DNA from: Sabethes cyaneus
Lineage: Eukaryota; Arthropoda; Insecta; Diptera; Culicidae
Reading direction: 5' to 3'
Length of the DNA stretch: 64,000 bases
NCBI RefSeq assembly: GCF_943734655.1
Contig: NC_071354.1
Span: forward strand, 48,627,544 to 48,691,543
A program made the translations under genes and the position numbers. Positions 23,248-35,129 of this stretch are shown here, piece by piece. The stretch's first letter is position 1. The number at the start of each line of letters is the position of its first letter. Under the pieces are notes generated by a model. That model was not told the DNA's origin, searched no databases, and saw nothing but the letters and a program-made list of their open reading frames with translations.

Positions 23248-23527
23248 TGTAGGGAACGAGCCGAGTTAGATGAATCAGCGTAAAATAAATCTAATGAAAC
23301 TGAATTATTTACTTGAGTGTAACTGAAACCCCTTGCATAGGAAGAATATCGTCATACGAACGATAAGAGACAAGGAGAGAAATGAATCGTTCAATATGAG
23401 ACTTACGCATACTGTAGCATGATATAGCATGCTCTGAACAAGAGCAGTTTTTGGACAAACGTAGACTTTGACGGACGTTGTTCCGTGTTTCGGAGGACTC
23501 GGTTGAAAATAACCGACGGACACGACA
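23248..23527 (+). repeat. 3' LTR of the non-autonomous element
   Basis: 280 bp, same as the 5' LTR apart from one visible substitution. Confidence 0.92.
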
Positions 23528-23532
23528 AGTGG

Positions 23533-26083
23533 CACAGAAGATTTGGTCATAGAGAGCCAGTAGCCGTTGAAAAGGTGTACAAAGAAAACCTTGGCAAAGG
23601 AATGGTCTTGAAGGGTTGCGGAATTCGCTTGACGTGTGAACCATGCCTGGAAGGAAAATTGTCAAGAACGCCTATCCCGAAGCAATCTGAAAGGAAAACA
23701 ACGAAAGTTTTGGAGCTGGTACATACGGATCTCTGCGGTCCCATGCATACAGCGACACCTAGTGGCAACCGTTTTCTAATGACTGTCATCGATGATTACA
23801 GTCGGTATACTGTTGTATACTTACTTGCGAAGAAATCTGATGCTGCAGATCGACTGATGGAGTATGTAAGGTACGTAGAAACTCTTCGGTAGAAAACCAA
23901 ATATAGTTAGATCTGACGGTGGCGGTGAATATTGCAACGATAAGTTGAAAAGTTTCTTTTTAAGAAAAGGTATCAGAATGCAATTAACGATGTTCCGGAT
24001 ACCAAACGAGGAAAATTTGACAGCAAAGCTTGTAAGTTGACGTTTATCGGGTACTCAGATCAACACAAAGCGTACCGTTTTGTTAATCTTGAAACAGAGG
24101 AGGTGACTATTAGTCGCGATGCCAAGTTTTTAGAGCTTGAGGAGGATGTGTACCGGAAGAGTAGAATACCTGATTGTTCGAGTAGTGATAATCTGTTGCT
24201 GCCTATGAGTAATGTAGACCAAACGAGTAACCAGAAAGATCCCGAGTTTGCCGATGACTTCGATGAAAGTGAAGGTGACGATGTCGATAACCAAAGTGAA
24301 TGTGAATAGTTTTTCGATATGAATGCGTCGAATGACTTCGAGGGTTTAGATGATCCGTTGACAATCAAGCAGGAGCCGACTGAAGATTTGCCGTTTTTAG
24401 GGGGCTATTCAAGATCCGATCCTGACGATGGACCGTCGACACGAGTCAATCGTGGCAAGATGCCAAAGCGTTTCTCGGACTCCGTTGTGGGTTCTGCTAC
24501 TCTCATGGTGAAAGAACCATCAACGTACAACGAAGCTGTTAAGTCTACTGAATCTGAATTCTGGAAAAGTGCAATGGACGACGAAATTGATTCGCACTTG
24601 AAGAACGATACTTGGGAGCTCGTCGATTTGCCGCGTGATAAGAAAATAGTCGGATGTCGGTGGGTCTACAAGATAAAGCAAAACGAAGCTGGTGAAGTTA
24701 CACGATTCAAGGCACGAATAGTTGCACAAGGTTATTCGCAAAGATTTGGCATAGACTACGAAGAAGTTTTCTCACCCGTTACAAGATATGCTACGTTGCG
24801 AACGTTGCTAGCTTTAGCTGGAAAAGATAAACTTTTGTTAAGGCACCTGGATGTGAAAACGGCGTATTTGAATGGTGAAATCGATCAGGAAATTTATATG
24901 CGTCAGCCACCTGGTTACGTGGTTCGCGGTCAGGAGAAGAAAGTTTGTCGTTTGTCGTCGAAGTATTTATGGCCTGAAGCAGTCCGCCAGGTGTTGGGAT
25001 GAGAAATTGTTTAACACACTGAAGAGCATTGGTTTTAAAGCAAGTACTGCTGACCCGTGCTTGTTTACAATGGAAAGTAATGGTTTTAAGATCTATCTAA
25101 TTGTTTATGTTGAAGATTTGATTGTGGCTTGTGTAAACGAGTTGGAAATTTCACAAGTGTATAAAAATTTGGGAAAACATTTTGATGTCAGCTGGCTTGG
25201 CGAAGCGAAGTTTTTCTTAGGCTTGGAGTTGCATCGAGATTCAGATGGAGTATATAGTTTGAGAGTTAAAAGTTACATCAAGAAATTGATTGCTAAACTT
25301 GGATTGGAAAATGCTAAAATTGCTAAAACACCGATGGATCAAGGTTTTCTCAAGGACTGCACTAAAAGTGAAGTGATGAAAGATGGCACAAAATATCGTA
25401 GCATCGTTGGAGTATTGATGTACATTGCTGTATGCGCTCGTCCTGACATTGCTGCGAGTGCATCGATCTTGGGAAGGAGATTCTCTGCCCCTACCGAAAT
25501 CGACTGGACTGCGGCAAAACGAGTAGTGAGATACTTAAAAGGCACACTCGATTGGGAGTTGAAGCTGGGCGGTATAATGAACGAAGAGCTGCTAGCGTAC
25601 TCGGATGCCGATTGGGCCGGTGATCCACAGACGCGAAAATCGATGACTGGTTTTGTAGTGTTCTTTGCAGGAGGAGTCGTGTCGTGGGCCAGCAGACGCC
25701 AAGATTGCGTTAGCCTTTCTTCCATGGAAGCTGAATTCGTAGCACTGGGAGAAACGTGTCACGAAGTAGTGTGGATGAGGTGCTTGCTTGAAGACTTAGG
25801 CATCAAGCAGACTTCGGGCACACTAGTTTACGGTGACAACCAAGGGTGTCTCACGTGTGCGCAATCCGAAAAATCGAGCAAAAGGTCTAAACATATCGAA
25901 ACAAGAAGGGGCTTTGTACTGGATCATTGTAAACGGGGCACTATTAAGCTTCAGTATTGCAGCACTGATGAGATGAAGGCCGATCTATTGACCAAACCGC
26001 TTGGAGCTGTGAAACATAATCGCTTTGCACAGCTGATTGGAGTTATGGATTCCGGAGGGTCACCCGTTGAGGGGGAGTGTTAG
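23533..26083 (+). pseudogene. Copia integrase, RT and RNase H, broken and with a mutated RT box
   Basis: 23533-23892 resumes directly after the nested element (HRRFGHREPVAVEKV), with the integrase start HTDLCGPM. A stop and frameshift follow near 23890, and most of the integrase core between IVRSDGGGEYC (about 23910) and LTFIGYSDQHKAYRF (about 24036) is missing. RT spans 24319-25130: GCRWVYKIK, RHLDVKTAYLNGEIDQEIYM, a frameshift near 24960, then IYLIVYVEDLIV. The normal copia YVDD box is YVED here, a change of a catalytic Asp. RNase H (about 25590-26000) is well kept: YSDADWAGD, SSMEAEFVAL, YGDNQGCLTCA, HIETRRGFV, ADLLTKPL. Confidence 0.88.
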
Positions 26084-26318
26084 GAGAACAACGGTTAGCC
26101 CCTTAATACTGGCAGCACTTCCCTGCTTGCCGGTCTATTAAAGCTACAGTGTCTATTAACTAATTACATGAGATTGCATCATCCTTTTTTGAATACATGT
26201 TTCGTAATCTCACCGCATGGCTGTGTTTATTTATCGTTCCGATATAATCCGTAATAACTCCGTGTTTATCCTTCCGCCGGACGATAATCCACTTCGAATC
26301 TATTCCGCCAAGCCCACA
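26078..26318 (+). repeat. Copia 3' LTR
   Basis: 241 bp, same ends as the 5' LTR; lacks six bases present there around TTTCCGTTTCG. Preceded by the polypurine tract. Confidence 0.9.
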
Positions 26319-26790
26319 ATATTTACACTGCGGCAAATCCTCCAAAAAGGCCGTGAATACAGAGTTCCCATGCATCATTTATTCGTTGACTTCAAAGCCG
26401 CATATGATACCATCGACCGGAAAGAGCTATCGAAAATCATGTACGAGAACAGCTTCCCCAGGAAGCTCATCAAACTGATTAAATCTACGATGGATGGTAC
26501 ACAGTGCTGTGTTCGGATTTCGGGTGGATTGTCAAGTTCATTCGAATCACACAGAGGGCTTCGTCAAGGTGATGGTCTTTGATGCCTGCTGTTCAACATA
26601 ACGCTACAAGGTGTTATGAACCGAGCGAATATCAACACACGGGGTACGATATTCAACAAATCTAGTCAATTCGTCTGCTTTGCCGATGACATGGATATTA
26701 TCGGCAGAACATCTGTGGCGGTGGCTGAACAGTACACCAGACTAAAGCGCGAAGCAGAAAAGATTGGGTTAAAGGTAAATACGTCTCTCA

Positions 26791-28033
26791 AAGTACTCTG
26801 TAAGGTAACCCTCAACCGGATCCTGTAGAAGATCGACACTACTCTACGGCAGCAACAAGCTAGATTCCGTGTTGACACAACGCATTACATTGGAGCCGAT
26901 CAACGAATTCCAGGGCTCCCTTCTGCTGTTGTTCGTTGATTTTGTAAAAGTGTTTGACCGACTCAACCACGAAAATATCTGAGACGCACTCAGGTGTAGA
27001 CAAGTTACAGATAAGCTCCATCTCATCGAGGCTCAGTACGAGGCGTTCTCGTGCAAGCTGTTGCACAACGGCGTCTTGTTCGACTCTAGCGTGGTTACTT
27101 CCGGTGTGTCCACCCTTGGAAACAGAGTTTCTACAATCAGCTGCATGGATGATCGACGAGCGGAGAGAGGCGAAAGCCGGCATGGACCGATCGCGGAAGA
27201 GAACGAAGACAGCTGGCCATCTAAGGTACATAGAAAAGAAAAAAAGGCCCGTCAAACAATCTTGCTGGCAACAGAAAAGAGTCTGGACAAACACCCCAGC
27301 CGAAGAAGGAGAAAATACCGCCGCTAAAGGTGATAGAGTGATAGTCTATGTAGTGAACACTGACAATTCCACCAACTTCACAGTAGCGGGATAACAAGTT
27401 GAGCAGGTAGGCGCCTTTCAATAACTTGGTAACCAGACAACCCCCGATGGTGGTACCAAGACTGATATAACCACACGGATCAGGAAGGCCAGGGGTGCCT
27501 TTGCAGGTCTGCGAAACATTTGGCACTCAAACTAGATCACTCTACGTACGGAAACCTGAATCTTTAATTCAAACGTTAAATCCGTACTGCTGTATGCCTG
27601 CGAAACGTGGTGCGTCTCAGCGGAGACAACGCAAAAACTGCAGGTATGAATGCAGGTGAATGCGATACATCATTCGTGCCTGGTGGCCTGATAACTGGAT
27701 ATCCAATGAGGAACCCCATCGTCGGTTTCATCAACGGCCGATAGCCACAGAAATTCGTGAACGTAGGTGGAAGTGGATCGGACACACCTTGAGGAAAGGA
27801 GCGAACGAGGTCTGCAGAGAAGAACTCGTCTGGAATCCACAAGAACAGCGTAGAAGAGGCAGACCCAGAGGCTCATGGCGACGCAGCTTAGCCAACGACA
27901 TCCGAGCTGTAGACGAGAACATGTCCTGGCGACAGGTAATAGCCATGGCGGGTAACCGTCAGCAGTGGAGATCTGCAATTTCATCTCTTTGTTCCGCCGG
28001 ACCGGCGGACATGGACACATAAGTAAGTAAGTA
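26791..28033 (+). mobile_element. Non-LTR retrotransposon 3' end with (AAGT)n tail
   Basis: Plus-strand remnants: KIDTTLRQQQARFRV near 26830, an FVDFVKVFDRLNHENI-like palm at about 26935-26985, EAQYEAFSCKLLHNGVL near 27030-27080, then QYLGNQTTPDGGTKTDITTR at about 27415-27475 and a C-terminus with RERRWKWIGHTLRKG (about 27750-27795), RRRGRPRGSWRRSL and SLCSAGPADMDT. It ends TAAGTAAGTAAGTAAG (about 28020-28035), a tetranucleotide tail in place of poly(A). Several frameshifts. The clade is not assigned with confidence; wording differs clearly from the RTE copies. A minus-strand relative is at about 58940-59420. Confidence 0.7.
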
Positions 28034-29105
28034 AGGTGGAGGAGAAAATACCGGAGGAGTGGATGGAAGGTGTAGTCTGTCCCATCTACAAAAAGGGAGA
28101 CCGGCTAGATTGCTCTAATTACCGCGGCGCAACGTTGGTCAACACCGCCGACAAGGTGCTCTCCCAAGAGAATTCGTAGGGCAGTATCAGGTGGGCTTTA
28201 TAAGGGCCCGTGCTACTACGGGTAAAATTTTTACTCTCCGACAAATCCTCCAGAAATGTCGAGAGTACAACGCGCCCACGCATCATATTTTCGTGGATTT
28301 CAGAGCAGCATACAATACAGTTGAACGCGAACAGCTATGGCAGATAATGCACGATTATGGTTTTCCGCACAAACTTACGCGGCTGATTAAAGCTACCCTC
28401 GAGGTTTCGGAGACACTCTCGAGTCCATTCGAATCGCACAGAGGGTTGCGGCAAGGGGATGGATTGTCCTGTATGTTATTCAATATCGATATTGAAGGTG
28501 TGATCGGGCGAGCGGGCATCGAAACGAGAGGAACGATCTTCAGCAAGAGCAAGAAACTCCTAGCCTTCGCGGACGACCTCGCCAACATTATTAGAAATCT
28601 TGGGACGGTGGAGGCAATCTACGCCAGTCTAAAAACGGAGGCTAGGAGGATAGCGTTACAATACAAATCAATGCGTTGAAAACCAAATATATTGTAGGGA
28701 AAGGCTGCAGAGAAAGCAACGTTTGCCTTCCACGGACAGTGAATATTGAATGGTTGATGAGTTCGTATATTTGGGATCTCTGGTCACCGCCGACAATAAT
28801 ACGAGTAAGGAGATCCCACGACGCATTCAAACTGAAAATCGAGCCTCACTTTTTGAATCACGAGCTACAGGCACTGCTTGGAAAGATTCCTATCGTACAC
28901 CTGGCGAAAGTTGGGCCGGCCACGTCGCAAGGATGCCGGACGACTGTGCAGTGGCATCCATTCTCTTCAAGAATTCCACCGGCATCAGGAATAGAGGGTA
29001 GTCCCAACGTGCTAGATAGCTCGACCACGTTGAAGTCGACTTGCGTGTGTCGAGACGCGTAACAAAGTGACGTAGCCCAGGACCGAGTACAATGAAGAGG
29101 AATTC
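28034..29105 (+). mobile_element. RTE-clade fragment
   Basis: Starts at IPEEWMEGVVCPIYKKGDRL (about 28050-28110), with a shift to the 28191-28679 frame (GKIFTLRQILQKCREYNAPT, DFRAAYNTVEREQLW, LRQGDGLSCMLFNIDIEGVI, FADDLANII). The second part has VDEFVYLGSLVTADNN (about 28752-28800) and AGHVARMPDDCAV (about 28914-28950). Catalytic FADD is present; the tyrosine of the palm block is kept (AAYNTV). Multiple frameshifts. It abuts the tetranucleotide tail of the previous element. Confidence 0.8.
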
Positions 29106-32100
29106 TTGATACGATCTTGCGATCTGGTCGGTTTGAATTGAATAATATACTTTACCTGATATGTGTTCGGCATATGAAATTCTCACCTCATCCTGTTAAA
29201 AAGGCGGAATGGTTGTGCTCTAGACAATACCGCATCACTGTCATGACGTTAAAGAGGTCCTGCCGACAATACTTGAACTTGGGCTTGAAATCCTAATTCT
29301 ATTTGAACTTGTATTTAATTATGATCTTAGACTTTGACGTGGACATAGTCTTTACTATGCGAAAGACGGTATTGTCTAGATTAGGAATCATAGATTTGTG
29401 ATATCATTCTTTTCATGCCGTTGCAAATGAAACAGCTTCTGTACAGTCTTTTTTATCCTTAAAAGCTTTATTATTTGATCATTTACAATATTGTAGTACG
29501 AATCGGTTACCCTCAGTTCGGCGTTCGGCTAAGTCAAAGTTGTCCGCGTAAAATATAACATAAATATAATAATGTATACAACCTACAGCTACTGTATGTA
29601 TGTCTCTTAACCTACGACGTGTAAAATCCGCAAATGGTAAACTTATTCGCTATTATTAAAACTGCAAAACACGCTCTCCTTTAGAAAAGGCTTGATCTTT
29701 TTTTTGTGTATATATGATAAAGGTATTGAGTATTCATACAAGTTAAAATGACGATGGTACTATTCAGCCGCATCAATCGTTGTAGAATTGTTTACTTTAG
29801 CTACTAAAATGCTTGGCTATTTACATTATCAATTAAGCAGATCTCGAAATAATGTACGAAAATTGACCAAATATGAGACATTTCTATCGAATGTTTTATG
29901 ACCTGCAGCAAGCTACTCATTATGATGTGAAATTACCTTCAATTTACTAACGGGTTGGCTGACTTTAGCTAACGCTGCATTTATTGGAACCTTCATGAGG
30001 AAGGAAACTTCTGCGGTTTCATCTCAAAACACCATTAGCTATTGTTTGTGAGAATGTAAACAAGCTGGACCAGACAGTGAGTGTGATTATTCTAAACAAG
30101 ACGACAGACCTACAGCTTCGTTTGTTCGCTTTTGCAGTGCTGTGCACATCGGTTTGGTTCTGACTGGATATTTCTTAGCTTTATAAATAAAACCGTTTGT
30201 TTATTGTGCACTCGATCAGCTCAGCCTGGCGGGGTGCGTATGATAGCGTTGTACATAATTAAACATCTTACGTTCGCCTTTCTCAATGCATACGCGTAAA
30301 CATGCGTATCCGCGCAAACATCGCGCATGTGAATACAGTTTTTAACATAAAATGCATCGCGGTATTCCATGTATCCTCACGGAGTTTGTTGAGTATTATT
30401 TGCGGTATGTTTTAAAACCTATTATACGCTATTTCAAAGTAAGATAGAGATGCGCGTGTCTAGATTCAGTCCAAGTTATTTCTAGTTAAAATGTTATTTA
30501 ATAATTTGCCTCAAGCGTAATTGGGCTGCATCAGTCTTTACTATAAGTGTTGTTGTAGTGTTGTCTGAGTACGTCTTTGCACTTGGTTTAACAAATTGAA
30601 ACAATATAATAATTACGAAATGATGCCAGCGTTTCCCAGCAAGTCTGTCCGACCAACAACATCAACATGACAAACCAATTTTGAAGCATCACCAAATTGC
30701 CATCTCCACTTAACATGGCAACCGTACGAAATTACGGTCGATCACCTCAATCCTGCTTGAACACATCAAAAGGCTGAATAATCTCAGCTTCCTGTGTTGA
30801 TTTATGATAAATTGTTGAAAATTCATACAACCATTCGGTTGTTCTTTCTTTCTTTGCACCTACGGAGTTTAACGGATTAGCCAAGAGGGGAAGCCTAAAC
30901 CAGGTTCTAAAATCAAGAGTCAATTATCGTTTGTTATGGCGTCCACAATTTTTGACAGAAACGTGAAGAATTAGGTTCTCCTTAATTCACGCCTGCTGGG
31001 ATTTTTTATGCGTAACATTTGTTTGCTAATCATACTGGTTAGTTTTTAGCAATTTATTAAATTAAGTTTGTTTTTTTCTTTGATGTGTGATTAATGTTAC
31101 ACCTTGCGTACTTATTTAATTTATAAGTATGTAGCTGAATGTTGCTTGCAGGGCCAATAAAAGTTATTTTGAATAGGCATGAAAAGACTGGAGGATAAAC
31201 GGCAGGCCGGTCCATAAACCTGCCTGAAAACGAAATCCTGAGCAATAAAAATCCACTAAAATTGATTAGCTGACTGTGAGCTGCGGATGCTGAGTAAAGC
31301 TTCATGCCACATGCAGACATTGAGATAAACACACGGCCAACAGAAGCCGAACACATACATTAGCGGCGCCGTTTGCAGGTAGGTAGATGAATTAAAGCGC
31401 ACAAAGGGACGGAACGATCGATCGATGACAACCGACCGTATGGTGTTATTCGATCCCACCGAGCCCGTTTGGGTAGGTTTTATCCGAAATGCCTACACAT
31501 CCGCTGAACAAAGGACGGCACCACTAACGACACACGGCGGCATGCAGTAAAATCAGCGTCTACCTGCTGCTGAAACATAGTTTTCGATAGCACCTACCAG
31601 CCGGCGATAAAGTCTTTTACCGAAACGGTCCCACACGAAGGTAAAGATCATACACCGATCGACCACAGTAATTAATTGCCTTCCTGGAAAGGTACGTGGT
31701 TCGCCTTTTCGATGGGCCTGCATTCTAAATTTCAATAAAAATTAGCGTTTAGATGGACATTGGCGTTTTCTTGTAACAAATCGTAAAACATGTCAATAAT
31801 CACTTCTTCCTGCCTTGAATGGTTAATGAAATAATCATTTAGGACCAAATGATTCCCACTAAAGCCACTTATGATTAAAAAAGCATAAAAGCATACTAGA
31901 TTGCATTTGCTAGTGGATTATAATTAACTAGCCAGCAAGATCATTTCCAATGGCTTCGTGAAAGTAACATTTTTACGATTTCATCGGTGAATAAGCATTT
32001 TAGTAATTGGAGTGATAAATGAGGAAAAAAGTAAAATATTTTACAGCTCCTAATCAGTCGGTGAAATTGTTCAGTCTTTTAAAATACTTAAAGGGTGTAT

Positions 32101-32560
32101 GTGGAAGTGCTGCCTACTTCATCATTTGTGCGTCTTGTAATAAATGAGAATTAGGTGTTTTTAAATGAGCTTCCGGTCAGTTGTACATGGCTGGCAGAAC
32201 TAGTTATCTAAAAAGAACCGATTAAGGGTTTAAAAAAGTTGTAAAATAATGCTCAGATTGAAATGCTTTTGAAGCCACTGTTTTCAAGTTGTATACAGAA
32301 TTGATCTACATAGTTCGACTACTACATAATTCGACCAAAATCAGTTCTTCAACTTTGAGTGCGATTTTCGTTTGATGGAGAATACCAACAGGCAGTAAAG
32401 AAAAAATGCTTGAAAAATTATCAAAGCATTGCCACTAGGGAGAACTTGGCCAAATACCGACGAACAAGGAACCACTTGACTACGATCCTGAGGACTAGAA
32501 AGCGTTGAAATGAGCTAATGACAGGCAAGCTATACAAGACGTTCTTTGATGAACACGAGT
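29106..32560. other. Long stretch with no recognised gene or repeat
   Basis: About 3.4 kb of AT-rich DNA. I see no long ORF, TIR pair, LTR or tRNA-like head. Short ORFs at 31057-31459 and 31553-31735 lack domain features. Confidence 0.4.
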
Positions 32561-32564
32561 CGCC

Positions 32565-33135
32565 ATGGGCGATAGTAATGCTAATGGCCCAACGTCTGAT
32601 CTCCAAGAAGTCAAACAAGAAATCGGATTGCTGAAATCCAACAAAGTTGCTGGTAAGGACCGTTTACCGCCAGAGCCCAAGAAACAATTTGGATTTTATT
32701 ACGCTCTTATGGTGGCATTTAAGACCAAAATTGGTCTTGAAGACCACCATAAGAGTACAATAAAACTTACATTGCTGCTTGGAAGCTTTACAAACATGGC
32801 TGAAAAACACTGGCAACGGCTCTATAAAGCCTGGGTTATTTCCAAGATTTGGAAGGAGAAGCTATCGGAGGCAGGATTGGTTTGTGCCATTTACAAAAAG
32901 GGTGTTCGGTTCGATTGCTGCAACTATCGCGCCATAACGCTGGCAAACGCCGCCTACAAGGTGCTCTCCCAGATACTGTTACACCGGATATAAACGATAG
33001 CCCAGAGTTTCATAGGGAATTACCAGGAGGCTGGTTTCATGGAGTTTGAGTAACTACGGACCAGGTTTTTAGCATCCGACAGATCTTGCAGAAATGTCGG
33101 GAATACAACGTATCTACGCACCACATCTTTGATTA
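32565..33135 (+). mobile_element. RTE-clade fragment carrying a hairpin
   Basis: Contains DLQEVKQEIGLLKSNKVAGK (32595-32655), LVCAIYKKGVRFDCCNYRAI (about 32877-32935), NAAYKVLSQILLHRI (about 32947-32991) and, after a shift, VFSIRQILQKCREYNVSTHH (about 33065-33125), where homology stops. The segment between KDRLPPE and ISKIWKEK is not RTE-like and includes the hairpin at 32694-32765. Confidence 0.75.
32694..32765. repeat. 72-nt near-perfect hairpin
   Basis: Arms TTTTATTACGCTCTTATGGT and its continuation pair with the inverted sequence ending GTACAATAAAA; about 29 of 35 positions pair, interrupted by two 3-nt bulges, with a minimal loop at CCAAAATTGG. The size is that of a pre-miRNA, but the loop is very small and it sits in a dead RTE, so a small palindromic insertion is equally possible. 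Confidence 0.6.
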
Positions 33136-33524
33136 TTGTTTATTAATCAACAGGCTCAATATAGCCTCAATGATTGTCAGTTTATTATATAAATAGTGAA
33201 GTCGAATTAAGTGAGTAAAATGCTATCAAACGTGTCCAAATGGATCTTAAAATAAATATGTATTCTTCGAGGTCTACGTCTTCCGAAAAAAGCGAGCGAA
33301 TCTTCCGAGTAGTATCCGTCATGGCAGATGGAAGTCGAATAACGACGACACTTGATTATAGGCCCGCTGCAAACCGCCGTTTATGCTGTAATTAGTGCGA
33401 CGAGGTAGCAATCTCAACGTTGCATTGTTCTGCAGTGCTCGTGGTTGAACATTTATGTTAATCTGTCCTAACAGTTACGGGACGGGACGGGACAGTCAAT
33501 AAACAGTCCTACGAACATCGGATT
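33136..33524. other. Unassigned spacer
   Basis: No motif or repeat recognised between the RTE fragment and the CR1-like remnant. Confidence 0.35.
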
Positions 33525-34500
33525 TTATAGCTGGGAAGACGGAACAGACGGACAGGTTTCTGCATGGCAGCTTTCGCAAAGCGAATCTAAGAAATCGACG
33601 CTGAACGGACTCAATTCTTTCTGCGCTGTTGTTATAGTTAGGATTCTAAACAGACGAACAGCATTCCAGAACTGACAGCACCAGCGAACAGTATAGCGTT
33701 TTAAGGCAGTATATGTCAGAGAAATTTTTCGCGATCTCAAAGATAAAGCCTAAGGACCTTGAGGCTTTAGCGACAAAATACGAGATCTGATGCTTGTACG
33801 TTAACTGCCAATCTAAGATAACACTCAAGTCTTTGATATGCGAAACATGTTCAATTACTGTGATTTCAAGCTCGCTTACCGAAACAGGATCGGATCTTTC
33901 ATTCGGCAAAATGGGACTGCTCTGAGCACTCCTCCGGGTTCACTATCATACAGTTCACGTCGCACCAAGTAGCAAAGGCCTCGAGTTGATTTTTGGAGAA
34001 AGTGACAGTCGTTAGACGAGCGGAGTTCCGGAAGTACATTTTAAGCAAAAGTTGTGGGCCCTTGCTGGCCAAATAAACGTCGTTGAAATAAAGCAGAAAA
34101 ATCAGAGGGCCTAGGTGGCTTCCTTGAGGGTTATCTGATGAAGCTGGATAAGTTCCAACGGCAAACACCAACTGTCGATCGGTCAGATATGAGCGCAAAA
34201 GGTTATTACTAACACCCAGTCTATGTAGTTTTGCAATTGTGATTATCAAAGGCTGCCGACAGGTCGGTGTTTAAAATGTCTGTTTGAGCTCGTTGGTCCA
34301 TGCCTTCCGTTATATATGATGTAAGACACAAGATTAGTAGTGGTAGAGCGCTGGGAAGTGAAGCCACGTTGGCCAGCACTTAGATATTGCTTATAGTGAG
34401 AAAGCAGAGGTTCCATGACAACCACAGCCATACTTTCTTGTGTACAGAGGATATATGCGAAACTTTTCAACACGAGGGGACTGGAGATTAACATTCGAAA
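33525..34500 (-). pseudogene. CR1/Jockey-like reverse transcriptase remnant
   Basis: Minus-strand pieces in three frames, in order: LLSHYKQYLSAGQRGFTSQR and STTTNLVSYI (34494-34246), AKLHRLGVSNNLLRSYLTDR and GSHLGPLIFLLYFNDVYLA (34249-33899), VSHIKDLSVILDWQLTYKHQ and DIYCLKTLYCSLVLSVLECC (33909-33646). This is the RT order of CR1-type (Q/T1-like) elements of mosquitoes; Jockey cannot be excluded. The FADD catalytic block between the second and third pieces is lost. No 3' tail or duplication found. Confidence 0.7.
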
Positions 34501-34826
34501 TTAATGGAGTAACGGAAGGTAATCCATTGGGTCCAGGATTGAAGGACGACTTGAACATGGTCACGGCCTTCGTTTACGTTGTTTAGTGAAAGCGTGCGAA
34601 GCTTCGTTAATCATCCTAATGCTGCTTGTTTGCAGGACTTCAGTCTGCGTAGCTCATTCATATACGTATCGATCGATAGCATATATCAAGACACGTGTGA
34701 AAGTCTGTGCGGCAAGGCTTCAACGTGTGTTTGCCCAATGAATACTGGACAACAAATCGTTGATCAGCTTTACGGAAGTTTTATGAGATACTAGCTGGAT
34801 ATCTAACGAAATCCTGAAGGAGATTA
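34501..34826. other. Unassigned spacer
   Basis: A 71-residue plus-strand ORF (34579-34794) has no recognisable feature. Confidence 0.3.
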
Positions 34827-35129
34827 TCTTCAACATGGGCGTAGCGACGGAGGGGGGCTGTTTGGGGGTTCAGACTCCCCTCCAGACGAAAATTTATTCT
34901 ATACTTTTTAGCTTGAAATTTCATAGCCAGCTGTTTAGAGCACAGGAATATTTACGGGCCATGTTGTACGATCCTCGTCGTCGTCAGCAGCAGCTTAGAG
35001 CCGGGTTAGTTCTTACTGTTTTAAGCTCTATTCAACTCGATCTTGGGTTCCTTGTCGCTCATTTCCCAAGCGTCTCTGAAGTCGCAGTTTATTTTATTTA
35101 AAAAATAAAAAATGTCACTTTAGAACTGA

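Larger units (their letters stand above)
20912..23527 (+). mobile_element. Young non-autonomous LTR element (LARD/TRIM-like), 2,616 bp
   Basis: Two 280-bp LTRs (20912-21191 and 23248-23527, TGTAGGG...CACGACA) with one difference seen by eye (GAGACGTACG versus GAGACTTACG). Five-base duplication AGTGG at 20907-20911 and 23528-23532; removing the element restores the copia codons for HQWHRRFGH. A TGGCG-starting presumptive primer-binding site follows the left LTR (21193) and a polypurine tract (AGAGGAGGGGGTGAA) precedes the right one. The 2.06-kb interior has no gag or pol. It holds about three diverged repeats with GCCTCTGTGAGGGCTAC words (near 21308, 21904, 22278), a hAT MITE and a long GAT/AAT-rich tract. 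It must borrow proteins from another element. Confidence 0.92.
19313..26318 (+). mobile_element. Ty1/copia-type LTR retrotransposon, defective, with a nested LTR element
   Basis: LTRs at 19313-19559 and 26078-26318 (TGTTAGG...CCCACA), nearly identical apart from a 6-base indel and a few substitutions. Five-base duplication ATATT at 19308-19312 and 26319-26323. A polypurine tract (GAGGGGGAG) precedes the right LTR. Gag-Pol order is protease, integrase, RT, RNase H, i.e. copia order. Without the nested LTR element the copia body is about 4.4 kb. Inserted in the RTE copy at its QIFTLRQ codons. Confidence 0.92.
18380..26790 (+). mobile_element. RTE-clade copy, host of a nested insertion stack
   Basis: RTE coding pieces in order: 18424-18680 (EVKEAIMQLKNNKSAGKDGI, GAELIKMGPEKLVVCLHRLI), 19171-19312 (NAAYKVLSQIIFRRLSP-like, AGFVEGRSTTDQIF) and 26319-26790 (IFTLRQILQKGREYRV, LRQGDGL, FADDMDIIGRTSVAV). 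They join exactly when the SINE (18682-19170) and the copia element (19313-26318) are removed with one target duplication each. A 24-base tandem duplication (GGACTGTGGAACTATCGAGC twice at about 18632-18676) sits just before the SINE. A stop (TGA, about 26581) follows RQGDGL. The copy is dead. Confidence 0.85.
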
